A stretch of 64,000 bases of DNA from an uncultured Hydrogenophaga sp. Its GTDB lineage: Bacteria; Pseudomonadota; Gammaproteobacteria; Burkholderiales; Burkholderiaceae_C. Position numbers and translations under genes: made by a program. The notes under the pieces were generated by a model. The model did not search any database, was not told where the DNA came from, and saw only the letters and a program-made list of their open reading frames with translations. This document shows positions 1-7,973 of the stretch, piece by piece. The DNA lies in NCBI RefSeq assembly GCF_958439165.1, contig NZ_OY288115.1, positions 87,821-151,820 on the forward strand, in the 5' to 3' direction. Position 1 is the first letter of the stretch. The number at the start of each line of letters is the position of its first letter.

Positions 1-1177
1 CCGGCCAGGCGGTGGAGCGCATGGACACGCCCAGGCCGGCGATGATGTTGGTGCCGTGGCCGGTGGTCGACGCCTGCGCGATGTGACGCACCGGGCTGTA
101 CTGGGTGCCGGTGTAGAACTCGGTGATCCACACCAGGGCGGCGGTCAGCACCAGGCCGACGGCGCAGGCGCCGAACAGCTTGAGCTGGCTGCCGGCAGCG
201 CCCAGTGCGTTGTCCGGCATGATCCAGGCGGTGACGAACCAGAACGCCATGAGCGACAGCACGCCGGCGATCGCCAGGCCCTTGTAGAGCGCCGGCATCA
301 CGTTCTTCATGCCCGGGCTGGCCTTGACGAAGAAGCAGCCGATGATGGAGGCAATGATCGACACGCCGCCCAGCACCAGCGGGTACAGCACCGCCTGCAT
401 CGGCGCTGCGGCCACCATCAGCGAGCCCAGCACCATGGTGGCGATCAGCGTGACGGCGTAGGTCTCGAACAGGTCGGCAGCCATGCCGGCGCAGTCGCCC
501 ACGTTGTCGCCCACGTTGTCGGCGATCACCGCCGGGTTGCGCGGGTCGTCTTCCGGGATGCCGGCCTCCACCTTGCCCACTAGGTCGGCGCCCACGTCGG
601 CGCCCTTGGTGAAGATGCCGCCGCCCAGCCGCGCAAAGATGGAGATCAGCGAGGAGCCGAAGGCAAAGCCGATCAGGGGGTTGAGCATCTTCGCGAGGTT
701 GGAGGTGGCATTCAGGTTGCCGTTGCCCACCAGGAACCAGAAGAAGCCCGCCACCCCCAGCAGGCCCAGACCCACCACCAGCATGCCGGTGATGGCGCCA
801 CCCCGGAAGGCCACGTCCAGCGCCGGCCCGATGCCCCGGGTGGCGGCCTGTGCGGTGCGCACGTTGGCCCGCACGGAAATGTTCATGCCGATGAAGCCGC
901 AGGCGCCCGAGAGCACGGCACCCAGCACGAAGCCGATGGCCGTGGGTCCGTCCAGGAAGACGCCGATCAGGATGGCGAGCACCACGCCCACCAGGCCGAT
1001 GGTCTTGTATTGTCGGGCGAGATAGGCCGCTGCTCCGGTCTGGATGGCCCCCGCGATTTCCTGCATGCGGGCGTTGCCCGCGTCCTGCGACAGGATCCAG
1101 CTGCGCGACCAGAAGCCGTAGACGACGGCGATCAGGCCACACACCAGCGCAAATACCAGCGCACTTTGTCCAACCAT
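1..1177 (-). CDS. hppA: Membrane-bound proton/sodium-translocating pyrophosphatase, N-terminal part (runs off left edge)
   Basis: Integral membrane pump that couples hydrolysis of pyrophosphate to cation export. The visible 392 residues are the N-terminal part of a protein usually about 680-700 residues long; the rest lies beyond base 1. The translation begins MVGQSALVFALVCG, is rich in hydrophobic helices, and contains DVGADLVGKVE followed by DNVGDNVGDCAGMAAD, the substrate- and Mg-binding motifs of the family. An AGGAG-type ribosome site lies about 8 bases before the ATG at 1177. The residues that decide K+ dependence lie further C-terminal, so the subtype (H+ or Na+, K+-dependent or not) cannot be read here. 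It is transcribed divergently from the soluble pyrophosphatase gene, so both enzymes for the same substrate share one intergenic region. Confidence 0.95.
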   Translation of the reverse strand, partial: MVGQSALVFALVCGLIAVVYGFWSRSWILSQDAGNARMQEIAGAIQTGAAAYLARQYKTIGLVGVVLAILIGVFLDGPTAIGFVLGAVLSGACGFIGMNISVRANVRTAQAATRGIGPALDVAFRGGAITGMLVVGLGLLGVAGFFWFLVGNGNLNATSNLAKMLNPLIGFAFGSSLISIFARLGGGIFTKGADVGADLVGKVEAGIPEDDPRNPAVIADNVGDNVGDCAGMAADLFETYAVTLIATMVLGSLMVAAAPMQAVLYPLVLGGVSIIASIIGCFFVKASPGMKNVMPALYKGLAIAGVLSLMAFWFVTAWIMPDNALGAAGSQLKLFGACAVGLVLTAALVWITEFYTGTQYSPVRHIAQASTTGHGTNIIAGLGVSMRSTAWP

Positions 1178-1409
1178 GAGGTTTCTCCTGCTCTGTTTGT
1201 ACGACTTGGAGGGGACAACGCTTGAGGGTCTGCCCCCGCTGCGTTGCTTCCTCGCTCGGTACCTCCGCTGCGGTGCAGCACGGGCAGGGCGATTGGCCAA
1301 CGCCTGCAATTTAGCGGCATTGCGGCCGGTTGCCACCGGGGTCGTCAGGTCCGGATCAGTAAAATCAGGGTAAATCCCGACCGTTTTTCCCAACCATCAC
1401 AGATCCATC

Positions 1410-1949
1410 ATGTCTCTCGACAACGTGACCCCCGGCAGCAAAGTCCCCGAAGCGTTCAACGTGATCATCGAAATCCCGATGAATGCCGACCCGATCAAGT
1501 ACGAGGTGGACAAGGAGACCGGCGCCATCTTCGTGGACCGTTTCATGAGCACGGCCATGCACTACCCCACCAACTACGGCTATGTGCCCCGCACGATTGC
1601 CGGCGACGGCGACCCGGTGGACGTGCTGGTCATCACCCCGGTGCCGCTGATCCCCGGCGTGGTGGTGCCCTGCCGTGCCATCGGCATCCTGAAGATGGAA
1701 GACGAAGCCGGTGAAGACGGCAAGGTGCTGGCCGTGCCGGTGGACAAGATCCTGTCGATCTACACCCAGTGGCAGAAACCGGAAGACCTCAACCCGATGC
1801 GCCTGAAGACGATCCAGCACTTCTTCGAGCACTACAAGGACCTGGAGCCGGGCAAGTGGGTCAAGGTGCTGGGCTGGGAAGGCAAGGACGCCGCCCACAA
1901 GGAAATCCTCGACGGCATCGCCAACTACGACAAGGCCAACAAGGCCTGA
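1410..1949 (+). CDS. ppa: Inorganic pyrophosphatase, family I
   Basis: Soluble cytoplasmic enzyme that hydrolyses pyrophosphate to phosphate, pulling biosynthetic reactions forward. The 179-residue length is normal for bacterial family I enzymes. The signature DGDPVDV (residues 66-72) supplies the metal-binding aspartates D66, D68 and D71. Other conserved elements are KYEVDK near residue 30, HYPTNYGYVP at 51-60 and KVLGW near 147. The start follows a 230-base region shared with divergent hppA. The next gene, on the opposite strand, ends 23 bases downstream, so ppa is probably monocistronic. Nothing is unusual in the sequence. Confidence 0.97.
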   Translation: MSLDNVTPGSKVPEAFNVIIEIPMNADPIKYEVDKETGAIFVDRFMSTAMHYPTNYGYVPRTIAGDGDPVDVLVITPVPLIPGVVVPCRAIGILKMEDEAGEDGKVLAVPVDKILSIYTQWQKPEDLNPMRLKTIQHFFEHYKDLEPGKWVKVLGWEGKDAAHKEILDGIANYDKANKA

Positions 1950-1972
1950 TGCCCCATCCCGGCCGCTGCAGG

Positions 1973-2413
1973 TCAGCGGTCGGTGTCGATGGCGTCGCGC
2001 AGCACCGGCAGCTGGTCACCCGCCACCAGCGTCCGGAAAGGGCCTCTGAGCTGGGCGCCCTCGTAAACCTGGAGGCGTCGCGCCATCAGGGTGCCGGTGG
2101 ACACGCCGCTGCGGCTGACACAGGCCATGCCCTGGCACTCCAGTTGCGAGTCGGCCGGGCCTCCATCGTCGTGGCCCAGATGCCCGAAGAGGTAGGTGTC
2201 GCCCATCACCTTGATGCGGCCGGTCACCCGGCCACCGGTCCAGATGATCAGTCGGCCATTGACCCGGATCTGTCCATGCAGCTCGCCTTCGACCAGCAAG
2301 CCACCCTCGAACACCAGCTCGCCCTGCAGCCGGCAGCCGGCCGAAACCCGGCTGGTGATGTTCATGGCCACCGGGTCGATGGTCAGTGCGTCCTGCAGCA
2401 GCTTGCCGGCCAT
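1973..2413 (-). CDS. Bactofilin-type polymer-forming protein (DUF583 family)
   Basis: A 146-residue protein with the repetitive beta-helix pattern of bactofilins: alternating G, V, I and L in short strands, for example LQGELVFEGGLLVEGELHGQ and GRLIIWTGGRVTGRIKVMGD. Bactofilins polymerise into cytoplasmic or membrane-associated filaments that scaffold cell-wall enzymes or polar structures. The ATG at 2413 is preceded by GAGGA at good spacing; the open frame continues further upstream but without such a site. A small membrane protein gene lies 14 bases upstream on the same strand, with an acyltransferase gene before it, so the three probably form one transcript. A second, longer bactofilin is at 39879-40499. 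The family call is good; a specific partner cannot be named. Confidence 0.8.
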   Translation of the reverse strand: MAGKLLQDALTIDPVAMNITSRVSAGCRLQGELVFEGGLLVEGELHGQIRVNGRLIIWTGGRVTGRIKVMGDTYLFGHLGHDDGGPADSQLECQGMACVSRSGVSTGTLMARRLQVYEGAQLRGPFRTLVAGDQLPVLRDAIDTDR

Positions 2414-2427
2414 GTCGTCCTCCGCGT

Positions 2428-2775
2428 TCAGCCCGGAACCAACACCTGCAGCCAGACCGGCAGCAGCCCGCTCAGGCTGAGGTATGCCAGCGCCAGTCCG
2501 GTCAGCAGCGACACCAGCCCGACCCCTGCCAGCTGGCCTGCGTGACGCAGCAGGAACAGGCGCCAGCGACCCGGCCGTGCAAACGCCTGGCCCGGCGGCG
2601 CGACCGCCCGCGTCTCGGCCCAGGCCTGCCATTCGGGGCTCAGGCGCAGGCCGTCTCGGCGCATGTCGACCTCCAGCCCCTGGTCCAGACCGGTTCCGCG
2701 CTGGCGGCGTCCCAGCAGCACCGACACCGGTGCGCCGACGATGGTCTGGGTGAAGAACGCATCCTGTTCGGTCAT
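2428..2775 (-). CDS. Small hypothetical membrane protein
   Basis: 115 residues, not recognised as a named family. The first 70 residues are polar and mixed; there is a basic stretch (GRWRLFLLRH) and then one or two hydrophobic helices covering roughly residues 79-112 (GVGLVSLLTGLALAYLSLSG and the tail). It lies between the FemAB-like gene (24 bases upstream) and the bactofilin gene (14 bases downstream), all leftward, which suggests cotranscription. A membrane partner that anchors the neighbouring bactofilin would fit the arrangement, but this is inference from position only. The reading frame is confirmed by close packing and lack of a better frame. Confidence 0.6.
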   Translation of the reverse strand: MTEQDAFFTQTIVGAPVSVLLGRRQRGTGLDQGLEVDMRRDGLRLSPEWQAWAETRAVAPPGQAFARPGRWRLFLLRHAGQLAGVGLVSLLTGLALAYLSLSGLLPVWLQVLVPG

Positions 2776-2798
2776 GGCGGATCAGTTTAGCGGGGTCG

Positions 2799-3992
2799 TC
2801 AGCCGCCAGGCTGGCGCAGCGGACTGCGCGCGGCGAGATGCTCCAGGTACTGATCGATCCCCTGGCCCTCGCGGTCCAGAAAACGGTCCACGGCATCGGC
2901 AAATGCGGGGTGGGCCAGCCAGTGCGCGCTGGTGGTGCGCACCGGCAGCAGGGCGCGGGCCATCTTGTGCTCTCCCTGCGCGCCACCCTCGAACCGCCTG
3001 AAGCCCTGAGCAATGCACCAGTCCAGCGGCTGGTAGTAGCAGGCTTCGAAGTGGAGGCAGTCCACCCGCTCCAGGGCGCCCCAGTAACGACCATAAGCCA
3101 CACCCTGCTGGCGGTCGATGCCGATCAGGCTGGAGGCGATAGGCCGGCCTTCGCGCTCGGCGATGAACAGCAGCCAGTGGTGCGCCAGTTCGTGCTGCAT
3201 GCGGTCGAAGAAGCCCGGCTGGAGGTAAGGCGCATTGCCGTGCTCGAAATAGGTCTGCTGGTAGCAGCGGTGAAAGAAGTCCCAGTCGGCAGAGGCGATG
3301 TCGGCGCCCTCGGCATGGCGGAAGGTCACGCCGGCCTCGACCACCTTGCGCCGCTCCTGGCGGATCTTCTTGCGCTTCTCCTGCTGCAGGGAGGCCAGGA
3401 AGCTGTCGAAGTCGCCGAAGGGCTGGCCGTCCGAGTCCTGGTTCTGCCAGTGGAACTGCACCGTGTGCCGCAACATCAGCCCCGCCTGCTCGCAGGCCTC
3501 GATGTCCTGCGGTGCCAGGAACAGCAGGTGGAGCGACGACAGCCGCCAGGCCCGGATCTGCTCCACCAGGGCCTTCACCAGAGCGGCGCGCGCAGTCGCG
3601 TCCCGGGCCAGCAGGCGGGGGCCTGGCACCGGCGTGAACGGCACGGCGACCAGGCCCTTCGGGTAGTAGCGCACGCCATATTGTTCGTGGGCCTGCGCCC
3701 AGGACCAGTCGAACACGTATTCGCCGTAGGAGTGCTGCTTGAGATAGAGCGGGCAGGCCGCCACCAGATCGTCACCCTCCCACAGGCTGAGGTACCGGGG
3801 TTGCCAGCCGGTGTCGGCCACCGCACTGCCGCTGCTGTGCAGCGCGTCCAGGTAGGCCGCCTTCAGGAACGGGGATGGTTCCGGCTGCGACGCCAGCAGA
3901 CCGTCCCACCGGGACATGCCGATGCCGGCCAGGTCATCCGATACCCGGGTGACATAATCTTTTTCAGCCACGCACCAGCCCCCGCCGAACAC
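2799..3992 (-). CDS. FemAB-like / GNAT-fold acyltransferase (COG3146, DUF482)
   Basis: A 390- to 397-residue protein resembling the COG3146 'peptidogalycan biosynthesis' family of the GNAT superfamily. Supporting segments are the N-terminal PSPFLKAAYLDALHSSGS, the basic stretch QQEKRKKIRQERRKV, the FFHRCYQQTYFEHGNAPYL region and the C-terminal FEGGAQGEHKMARAL-type motif, all in the family order. The substrate is not established; relatives are suspected of aminoacyl or acyl transfer to cell-envelope material. The frame begins with GTG at 3992; a second in-frame GTG at 3971 leaves more room for the divergent nadE promoter and may be the true start. Neither has a strong ribosome site. It heads a leftward run with a small membrane protein and a bactofilin, consistent with a cell-envelope role. 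Confidence 0.8.
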   Translation of the reverse strand: MFGGGWCVAEKDYVTRVSDDLAGIGMSRWDGLLASQPEPSPFLKAAYLDALHSSGSAVADTGWQPRYLSLWEGDDLVAACPLYLKQHSYGEYVFDWSWAQAHEQYGVRYYPKGLVAVPFTPVPGPRLLARDATARAALVKALVEQIRAWRLSSLHLLFLAPQDIEACEQAGLMLRHTVQFHWQNQDSDGQPFGDFDSFLASLQQEKRKKIRQERRKVVEAGVTFRHAEGADIASADWDFFHRCYQQTYFEHGNAPYLQPGFFDRMQHELAHHWLLFIAEREGRPIASSLIGIDRQQGVAYGRYWGALERVDCLHFEACYYQPLDWCIAQGFRRFEGGAQGEHKMARALLPVRTTSAHWLAHPAFADAVDRFLDREGQGIDQYLEHLAARSPLRQPGG

Positions 3993-4011
3993 CTGTTTTC
4001 ACACCCGCTCC

Positions 4012-5700
4012 ATGACGTTTTCAGTTTCCGTGGCCCAACTCAACTTCGTGGTGGGCGACATGGCCGGCAATGCCCGCCGCATCGTCGATGCGGCCGTGCA
4101 GGCCCACGCGCAAGGCGTGCATCTGCTGCTCACGCCGGAACTGGCGCTGTGCGGCTACGCAGCCGAGGACCTGTTCCTGCGGCCAGCCTTCATCGACGCC
4201 TGCGATGATGCCCTGAACGACATCCTGCGCGGCACAGCCCATCTCAAAGGCCTGCATCTGGTGGTGGGACATCCGGCCCGCCAGACCGACGTGGCCTTGC
4301 GGGGTCGCAGCGTGGCGGTGGCCGGGCTGTACAACGCCGCCAGCGTGCTGACCGAGGGGCGTGTGGTGGCCCGGCATGCCAAACGCGAACTGCCCAACTA
4401 TCAGGTTTTCGACGAGCGCCGCTACTTCGTGCCTGGCCACGAGGCCTGCGTTTTCCCGGTGCCGGATGCACAGGGTCGGCCGGTGAAGGTGGGCCTGCTG
4501 ATCTGCGAGGACGCCTGGTTCGAAGCACCGGCTGCCGACTGCAAGGCCGCCGGTGCCGAGCTGCTGGCGGTCATCAACGCGTCTCCGTTCCACGCCGGCA
4601 AAGGGGGCGAGCGCGAAGAAACCATGCGTCGGCGGGCCATGTCCACCGGCCTGCCTCTGATCTATGCCCACCTGGTGGGTGGTCAGGACGAGATCGTGTT
4701 CGAGGGGCGCAGCTTCGTGCTGGGGGCTGACGGCGCGCTGGCCGGCCGCGCCGTGAGCTTCGAGGAAGCCGCGTTCGGCATGCGACTGCACCGCGCCGAT
4801 CAGGGCTGGCGCATCGAGGCCGACACCGACCGCGCCCACAGTGCCGAGGCGGACCTCTGGCATGCGCTGGTGCTGGGCGTGCGCGACTACATCGGCAAGA
4901 ACGGTTTCCCCGGTGCGCTGCTGGGCCTGTCCGGCGGCATCGACTCCGCACTGGTGCTGGCCATCGCCGTGGATGCGCTGGGCGCTGATCGGGTGCGTGC
5001 GGTCATGATGCCGTCGCCCTACACGGCCGACATCTCCTGGATCGACGCCCGCGACATGGCTGCCCGCATGGGCGTGCGCTACGACGAAATCGGCATCTCG
5101 CCGGAGTTCGAGGCGTTCAAGGCCTCGCTGGCTCCGCTGTTCGAAGGGCGAGGCGAAGACACCACCGAGGAGAACCTGCAGGCCCGCATCCGCGGCACGC
5201 TGCTCATGGCGCTGTCCAACAAGTTTGGCAGCATCGTGCTGACCACCGGCAACAAGAGCGAGATGGCCACCGGCTACTGCACGCTGTACGGCGACATGGC
5301 GGGCGGTTTTGCGGTCATCAAGGACGTGGCCAAGACGGTGGTGTTCCAGCTGGCCCGCTGGCGCAATGCCCACGACCCCTACGGCACCGGCGCCCAGCCG
5401 ATCCCCGAGCGCATCATCACCCGCCCGCCCAGTGCGGAGCTGCGTCCCGACCAGACCGATCAGGACAGCCTCCCGCCCTACGAGGTGCTGGACGCCATCA
5501 TCGAACGCTACATGGAGAACGACTGCAGTCCGTCCGACATCGTGGCGGAGGGCTTCGCCCAGGCCGATGTCGACAAGGTGGTGCGCCTGATCCGGATCAA
5601 CGAATACAAGCGCCGCCAGGCGCCGGTGGGCATTCGTGTGACGCACCGCAGCTTCGGCAAGGACTGGCGTTACCCCATCACCAGCCGGTACCGCGCGTGA
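4012..5700 (+). CDS. nadE: Glutamine-dependent NAD+ synthetase
   Basis: Cytosolic enzyme that makes the last step of NAD synthesis, amidating deamido-NAD with ammonia from glutamine. The 562 residues hold an N-terminal nitrilase-type glutaminase domain (about 1-270) and a C-terminal ATP-pyrophosphatase synthetase domain. The glutaminase triad is visible as E43 (TPELALCGY), K124 (HAKRELPNY) and C165 (LICEDAW). The PP-loop SGGIDS is at 307-312. The domain order and size match the shorter bacterial glutamine-dependent form. The gene for a PII signal protein begins 65 bases downstream on the same strand, an arrangement that fits reported PII control of NadE2-type enzymes in other proteobacteria. 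No strong ribosome site is seen before the ATG. Confidence 0.96.
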   Translation: MTFSVSVAQLNFVVGDMAGNARRIVDAAVQAHAQGVHLLLTPELALCGYAAEDLFLRPAFIDACDDALNDILRGTAHLKGLHLVVGHPARQTDVALRGRSVAVAGLYNAASVLTEGRVVARHAKRELPNYQVFDERRYFVPGHEACVFPVPDAQGRPVKVGLLICEDAWFEAPAADCKAAGAELLAVINASPFHAGKGGEREETMRRRAMSTGLPLIYAHLVGGQDEIVFEGRSFVLGADGALAGRAVSFEEAAFGMRLHRADQGWRIEADTDRAHSAEADLWHALVLGVRDYIGKNGFPGALLGLSGGIDSALVLAIAVDALGADRVRAVMMPSPYTADISWIDARDMAARMGVRYDEIGISPEFEAFKASLAPLFEGRGEDTTEENLQARIRGTLLMALSNKFGSIVLTTGNKSEMATGYCTLYGDMAGGFAVIKDVAKTVVFQLARWRNAHDPYGTGAQPIPERIITRPPSAELRPDQTDQDSLPPYEVLDAIIERYMENDCSPSDIVAEGFAQADVDKVVRLIRINEYKRRQAPVGIRVTHRSFGKDWRYPITSRYRA

Positions 5701-5765
5701 CCGGGGTCGTGACGGGCGCGTGATACATTTTTGACACTTTCCTGAGACCGAACCGGAGTTCCCGA

Positions 5766-6104
5766 ATGAAGCAGATCACCGCCGTCATCAAACCCTTCAA
5801 GCTCGAGGAAGTGCGCGAGGCACTGGCCGAACAGGGTGTGACCGGTCTGACGGTGACCGAGGTCAAGGGCTTTGGCCGCCAGAAGGGCCATACCGAGCTC
5901 TACCGCGGTGCCGAGTACGTGGTCGACTTCCTGCCCAAGGTCAAGGTGGAGGTGGTGGTGAACGACGACGATGTGGAGCGGTGTGTGGATGCCATCATCC
6001 GCGCCGCGCGCACCGGCAAGATCGGCGACGGCAAGATCTTCGTCACTTCGGTCGAGCGCGTGGTGCGCATCCGCACCGGCGAACAGGACGAAGCCGCCGT
6101 CTGA
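5766..6104 (+). CDS. glnB: Nitrogen regulatory protein P-II
   Basis: Trimeric cytoplasmic signal protein that senses 2-oxoglutarate, ATP/ADP and, through uridylylation, glutamine. The 112-residue length is standard. The T-loop carries Y51 in the GAEYVVDF context, the uridylylation target, and the C-terminal signature TGKIGDGKIFV is intact. K9 and the N-terminal MKQITAVIKPFKLEEV are typical of GlnB. It follows nadE on the same strand and ends 9 bases before the convergent LOG-family gene. Whether to call it GlnB or GlnK depends on whether amtB lies elsewhere; absence of amtB next door favours GlnB. Confidence 0.95.
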   Translation: MKQITAVIKPFKLEEVREALAEQGVTGLTVTEVKGFGRQKGHTELYRGAEYVVDFLPKVKVEVVVNDDDVERCVDAIIRAARTGKIGDGKIFVTSVERVVRIRTGEQDEAAV

Positions 6105-6113
6105 GCGGCCCTG

Positions 6114-6701
6114 TCAGATCGCGTCAAGGCGGGCGGCGGGCGACAGCCCCGCTGCCTGCACCAGTTCCGGCAGCAGCCGGTCGGCGTGGCTGTCGGTGCG
6201 GATCAGCTCCATCTGCCCACCGCTCATGAACTGCTGTTCCACCCCGGTGCGCAGGAACGCCATGAGTCCGTCGTAGTAGCCCGCCACGTTCAGCAGCCCC
6301 ACCGGCTTGTCGTGGTAGCCCAGCTGGCGCCAGGCCCAGACCTCGAAGAATTCCTCAAAGGTGCCGACGCCCCCGGGCAACGCGAGGAATGCGTCGGCCT
6401 TCTCGGCCATCATCCGCTTGCGTTCGTGCATGTTGTCCACCACGTGCAGTTCGCTGCAGCCGTGGTGTGCCCACTCCCGCTCGACCAGCGCTTTCGGAAT
6501 GATGCCCACCGCCCGACCACCTGCGGCCATGGTGGCGTCGGCCACGATGCCCATCAGTCCGTTGCGTCCGCCGCCGTACACCAGCTGGCCGCCATGTTCA
6601 CCGATCCATCGACCCACGGTCCGCGCCGTTTCGGCAAAGGCCGCATCGGCGCCCGGGCGGGAGCCGCAATAGACGCAGAGTGAAAAGGCGGGTTCTGTCA
6701 T
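6114..6701 (-). CDS. LOG-family cytokinin riboside 5'-monophosphate phosphoribohydrolase
   Basis: Rossmann-fold nucleotide N-glycosidase of the lysine-decarboxylase-like LOG family (TIGR00730 group), 195 residues. The hallmark PGGVGTFEEFFE and the upstream YGGGRNGLMG and ERKRMM motifs, which bind the ribose-phosphate and supply catalytic Arg and Glu, are all present. Family members release the base from cytokinin-like or purine nucleoside monophosphates; the physiological substrate in free-living bacteria is uncertain. The gene lies upstream of nothing obviously related: dgkA and an RDD-domain gene precede it on the same strand, with an 18-base gap to dgkA, so the three are probably cotranscribed. 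Confidence 0.9.
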   Translation of the reverse strand: MTEPAFSLCVYCGSRPGADAAFAETARTVGRWIGEHGGQLVYGGGRNGLMGIVADATMAAGGRAVGIIPKALVEREWAHHGCSELHVVDNMHERKRMMAEKADAFLALPGGVGTFEEFFEVWAWRQLGYHDKPVGLLNVAGYYDGLMAFLRTGVEQQFMSGGQMELIRTDSHADRLLPELVQAAGLSPAARLDAI

Positions 6702-6719
6702 GTGGCTTGTTCCGGAACA

Positions 6720-7118
6720 TCAAGCCCAACGGGCCCAGGCGGCTGCGATCCAGATGCCCAGGCACAGCAACAGGCTCAGCAACACGGCCGCGCTGCCCAT
6801 GTCCTTGGCGCGCTTGGACAGGTCGTGCCATTCCGGGCCGATGCGGTCGATGGCGGTCTCGATGCCGGTGTTGAGCAGCTCGACCATCATCACCAGCATC
6901 ACCGAGCCCGCGAGCAGGGCGGTTTCCACCCAGGTCTGCCCGAGCCAGAAGGCGGCCGGCACCAGGACGATGGCGGCGAGCGTCTCCTGGCGGAACGCGG
7001 TTTCGCCCCAGCCCGAACGAAGCCCGGCCCATGAATAACCGAAGGCATGCCACATGCGCGAGGCGCCGGTGCGCAGCTTCTGCGCGTTGACGGGTTCCCG
7101 ATCGGCGTTGTGACCCAT
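6720..7118 (-). CDS. dgkA: Diacylglycerol kinase
   Basis: Small inner-membrane enzyme that phosphorylates diacylglycerol, recycling lipid left by membrane-derived glycan synthesis. 132 residues with three transmembrane helices after a polar N-terminus. The family signature ELLNTGIETAID is intact and includes the catalytic Glu and metal-binding residues. An unusually polar 20-residue N-terminal extension (MGHNADREPVNAQKLRTGAS) precedes the conserved part. It lies 4 bases after the RDD-family gene and 18 bases before the LOG gene, all leftward. Confidence is high on family and function. Confidence 0.92.
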   Translation of the reverse strand: MGHNADREPVNAQKLRTGASRMWHAFGYSWAGLRSGWGETAFRQETLAAIVLVPAAFWLGQTWVETALLAGSVMLVMMVELLNTGIETAIDRIGPEWHDLSKRAKDMGSAAVLLSLLLCLGIWIAAAWARWA

Positions 7119-7122
7119 GGCT

Positions 7123-7704
7123 TCAGCTCCACCAGCGCCGGGGCTTGTTGGGGTCCTCCACCGGCTTGAAATGCACCAGCTGCGTGCCGGCCAGCGCGTC
7201 GTGCAGGAACTGGCGCTGGGGATGAAAGCGCGAGAGCAGCGCCCAGATCACGACCCAGCCCACGAGCAGCACCGACAACTGCGGTCCCGGCAGGCGCATG
7301 ACCCCCGCCACCGCCAGCGGCGGCAGCACCCACACCCATGACAGCACGTAGCGCCACAGCGCGCGACCCTGCGTCAGGGCGTTGCCGTGCCGATCGACCA
7401 CACGGATGTGCCAGGTCTTCATGGCCAGGGTCTGACCCTTGGCCCAGAACCAGCCGAAGTAGATGCCGAAGGCCACGAACACCAGGCCTTGCTGCAGGTA
7501 ACGGTTGTCCAGCGCATTGCCCGACTGGACGAACGATGCCAGCACATAGCTGGTGGTGAACAGCACCCCGACCAGGAACACCACGCCGAACAGCAGGGTG
7601 CCTTCGTACAGCCAGCAGGCCATGCGGCGCCGGAGCGAGGGCGCCTGCAGCGAGGCGGGTTGAGCAGGCGGGGAGGCGGGGGAAGACGCGGTGTCGGCCG
7701 ACAT
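7123..7704 (-). CDS. RDD-family membrane protein
   Basis: 193-residue membrane protein with the RDD domain: an N-terminal RRRMACWLYEGTLLFGV segment, a central helix pair (ASFVQSGNAL region and GLVFVAFGIYFGWFWAKG), then QTLAMKTWHIRVVDRHG and a C-terminal helix ending in FLHDALAGTQLVH. These features define the family, named for conserved Arg-Asp-Asp residues, although here the first position reads R-Y/E rather than a clean R..D pair. Function is unknown; some relatives have been linked to ion transport. A Pro/Ala-rich N-terminal tail of about 25 residues precedes the domain. It is the promoter-proximal gene of the leftward RDD-dgkA-LOG group, divergent from ilvB. Confidence 0.85.
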   Translation of the reverse strand: MSADTASSPASPPAQPASLQAPSLRRRMACWLYEGTLLFGVVFLVGVLFTTSYVLASFVQSGNALDNRYLQQGLVFVAFGIYFGWFWAKGQTLAMKTWHIRVVDRHGNALTQGRALWRYVLSWVWVLPPLAVAGVMRLPGPQLSVLLVGWVVIWALLSRFHPQRQFLHDALAGTQLVHFKPVEDPNKPRRWWS

Positions 7705-7812
7705 GGAGGCAGGGTGTCCGGAAAAGCCGGAATTGTCGCATCCGGCATGAAAACGGCCCGGATCGGGGGTGTTGTGCGCCGGCGGGCGGCAAAACCGGTC
7801 GTGTTGCGGTGC

Positions 7813-7818
7813 GATAAT
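7813..7818 (+). promoter_or_regulatory. Candidate extended -10 promoter element of ilvB
   Basis: GATAAT preceded by TG and one base (TGCGATAAT), the form of an extended -10 box; no good -35 box sits 17 bases upstream. If used, transcription would start near 7825 and give an untranslated leader of about 150 bases before the ilvB ATG. Prediction only. Confidence 0.4.
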
Positions 7819-7909
7819 CAGCGTTGCAATTCAAAAACAAGGCAAACGGATCCGGGTCCGGCGGGGTATGTGTCCGCTCATGGCCATGGGTCTCAAGTCC
7901 CGATGCCGC

Positions 7910-7945
7910 CCCACAAGGGTGGGTGGAGGGGCACCCAAGGTTTTT
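7910..7945 (+). promoter_or_regulatory. Overlapping hairpins in the ilvB leader
   Basis: Two short stems share bases and cannot form together: CCCAC/GTGGG (7910-7914 with 7919-7923) and GGGTG/CACCC (7921-7925 with 7932-7936). The second is followed 4 bases later by TTTTT (7941-7945), the layout of a small intrinsic terminator. This could allow leader-level control of ilvB, but no isoleucine-, valine- or leucine-rich leader peptide is seen here, so the mechanism is open. Confidence 0.35.
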
Positions 7946-7973
7946 CGTCAGAGAAATTCTCGAAAGGTTGATC

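Noticed and set aside
4021..5646. 541-residue open frame on the minus strand opposite nadE (and similar long antisense frames opposite ilvB, ilvC, leuA and pilY1)
   Set aside because: High-GC codon bias creates long antisense frames; these are His/Gly/Val-rich, lack family motifs, and lie fully opposite well-identified genes.
5731..5736. TTGACA upstream of glnB as a -35 box
   Set aside because: No -10-like hexamer is found about 17 bases downstream; glnB may be cotranscribed with nadE.
7824..7973. Upstream extension of the ilvB frame
   Set aside because: Begins with no ATG or ribosome site, encodes unconserved sequence, and the ATG at 7974 gives a protein of normal length.
7869..7973. Possible leader peptide upstream of ilvB
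   Set aside because: The frames starting at 7869 and 7871 contain no run of Ile, Val or Leu codons, so classic attenuation is not supported.
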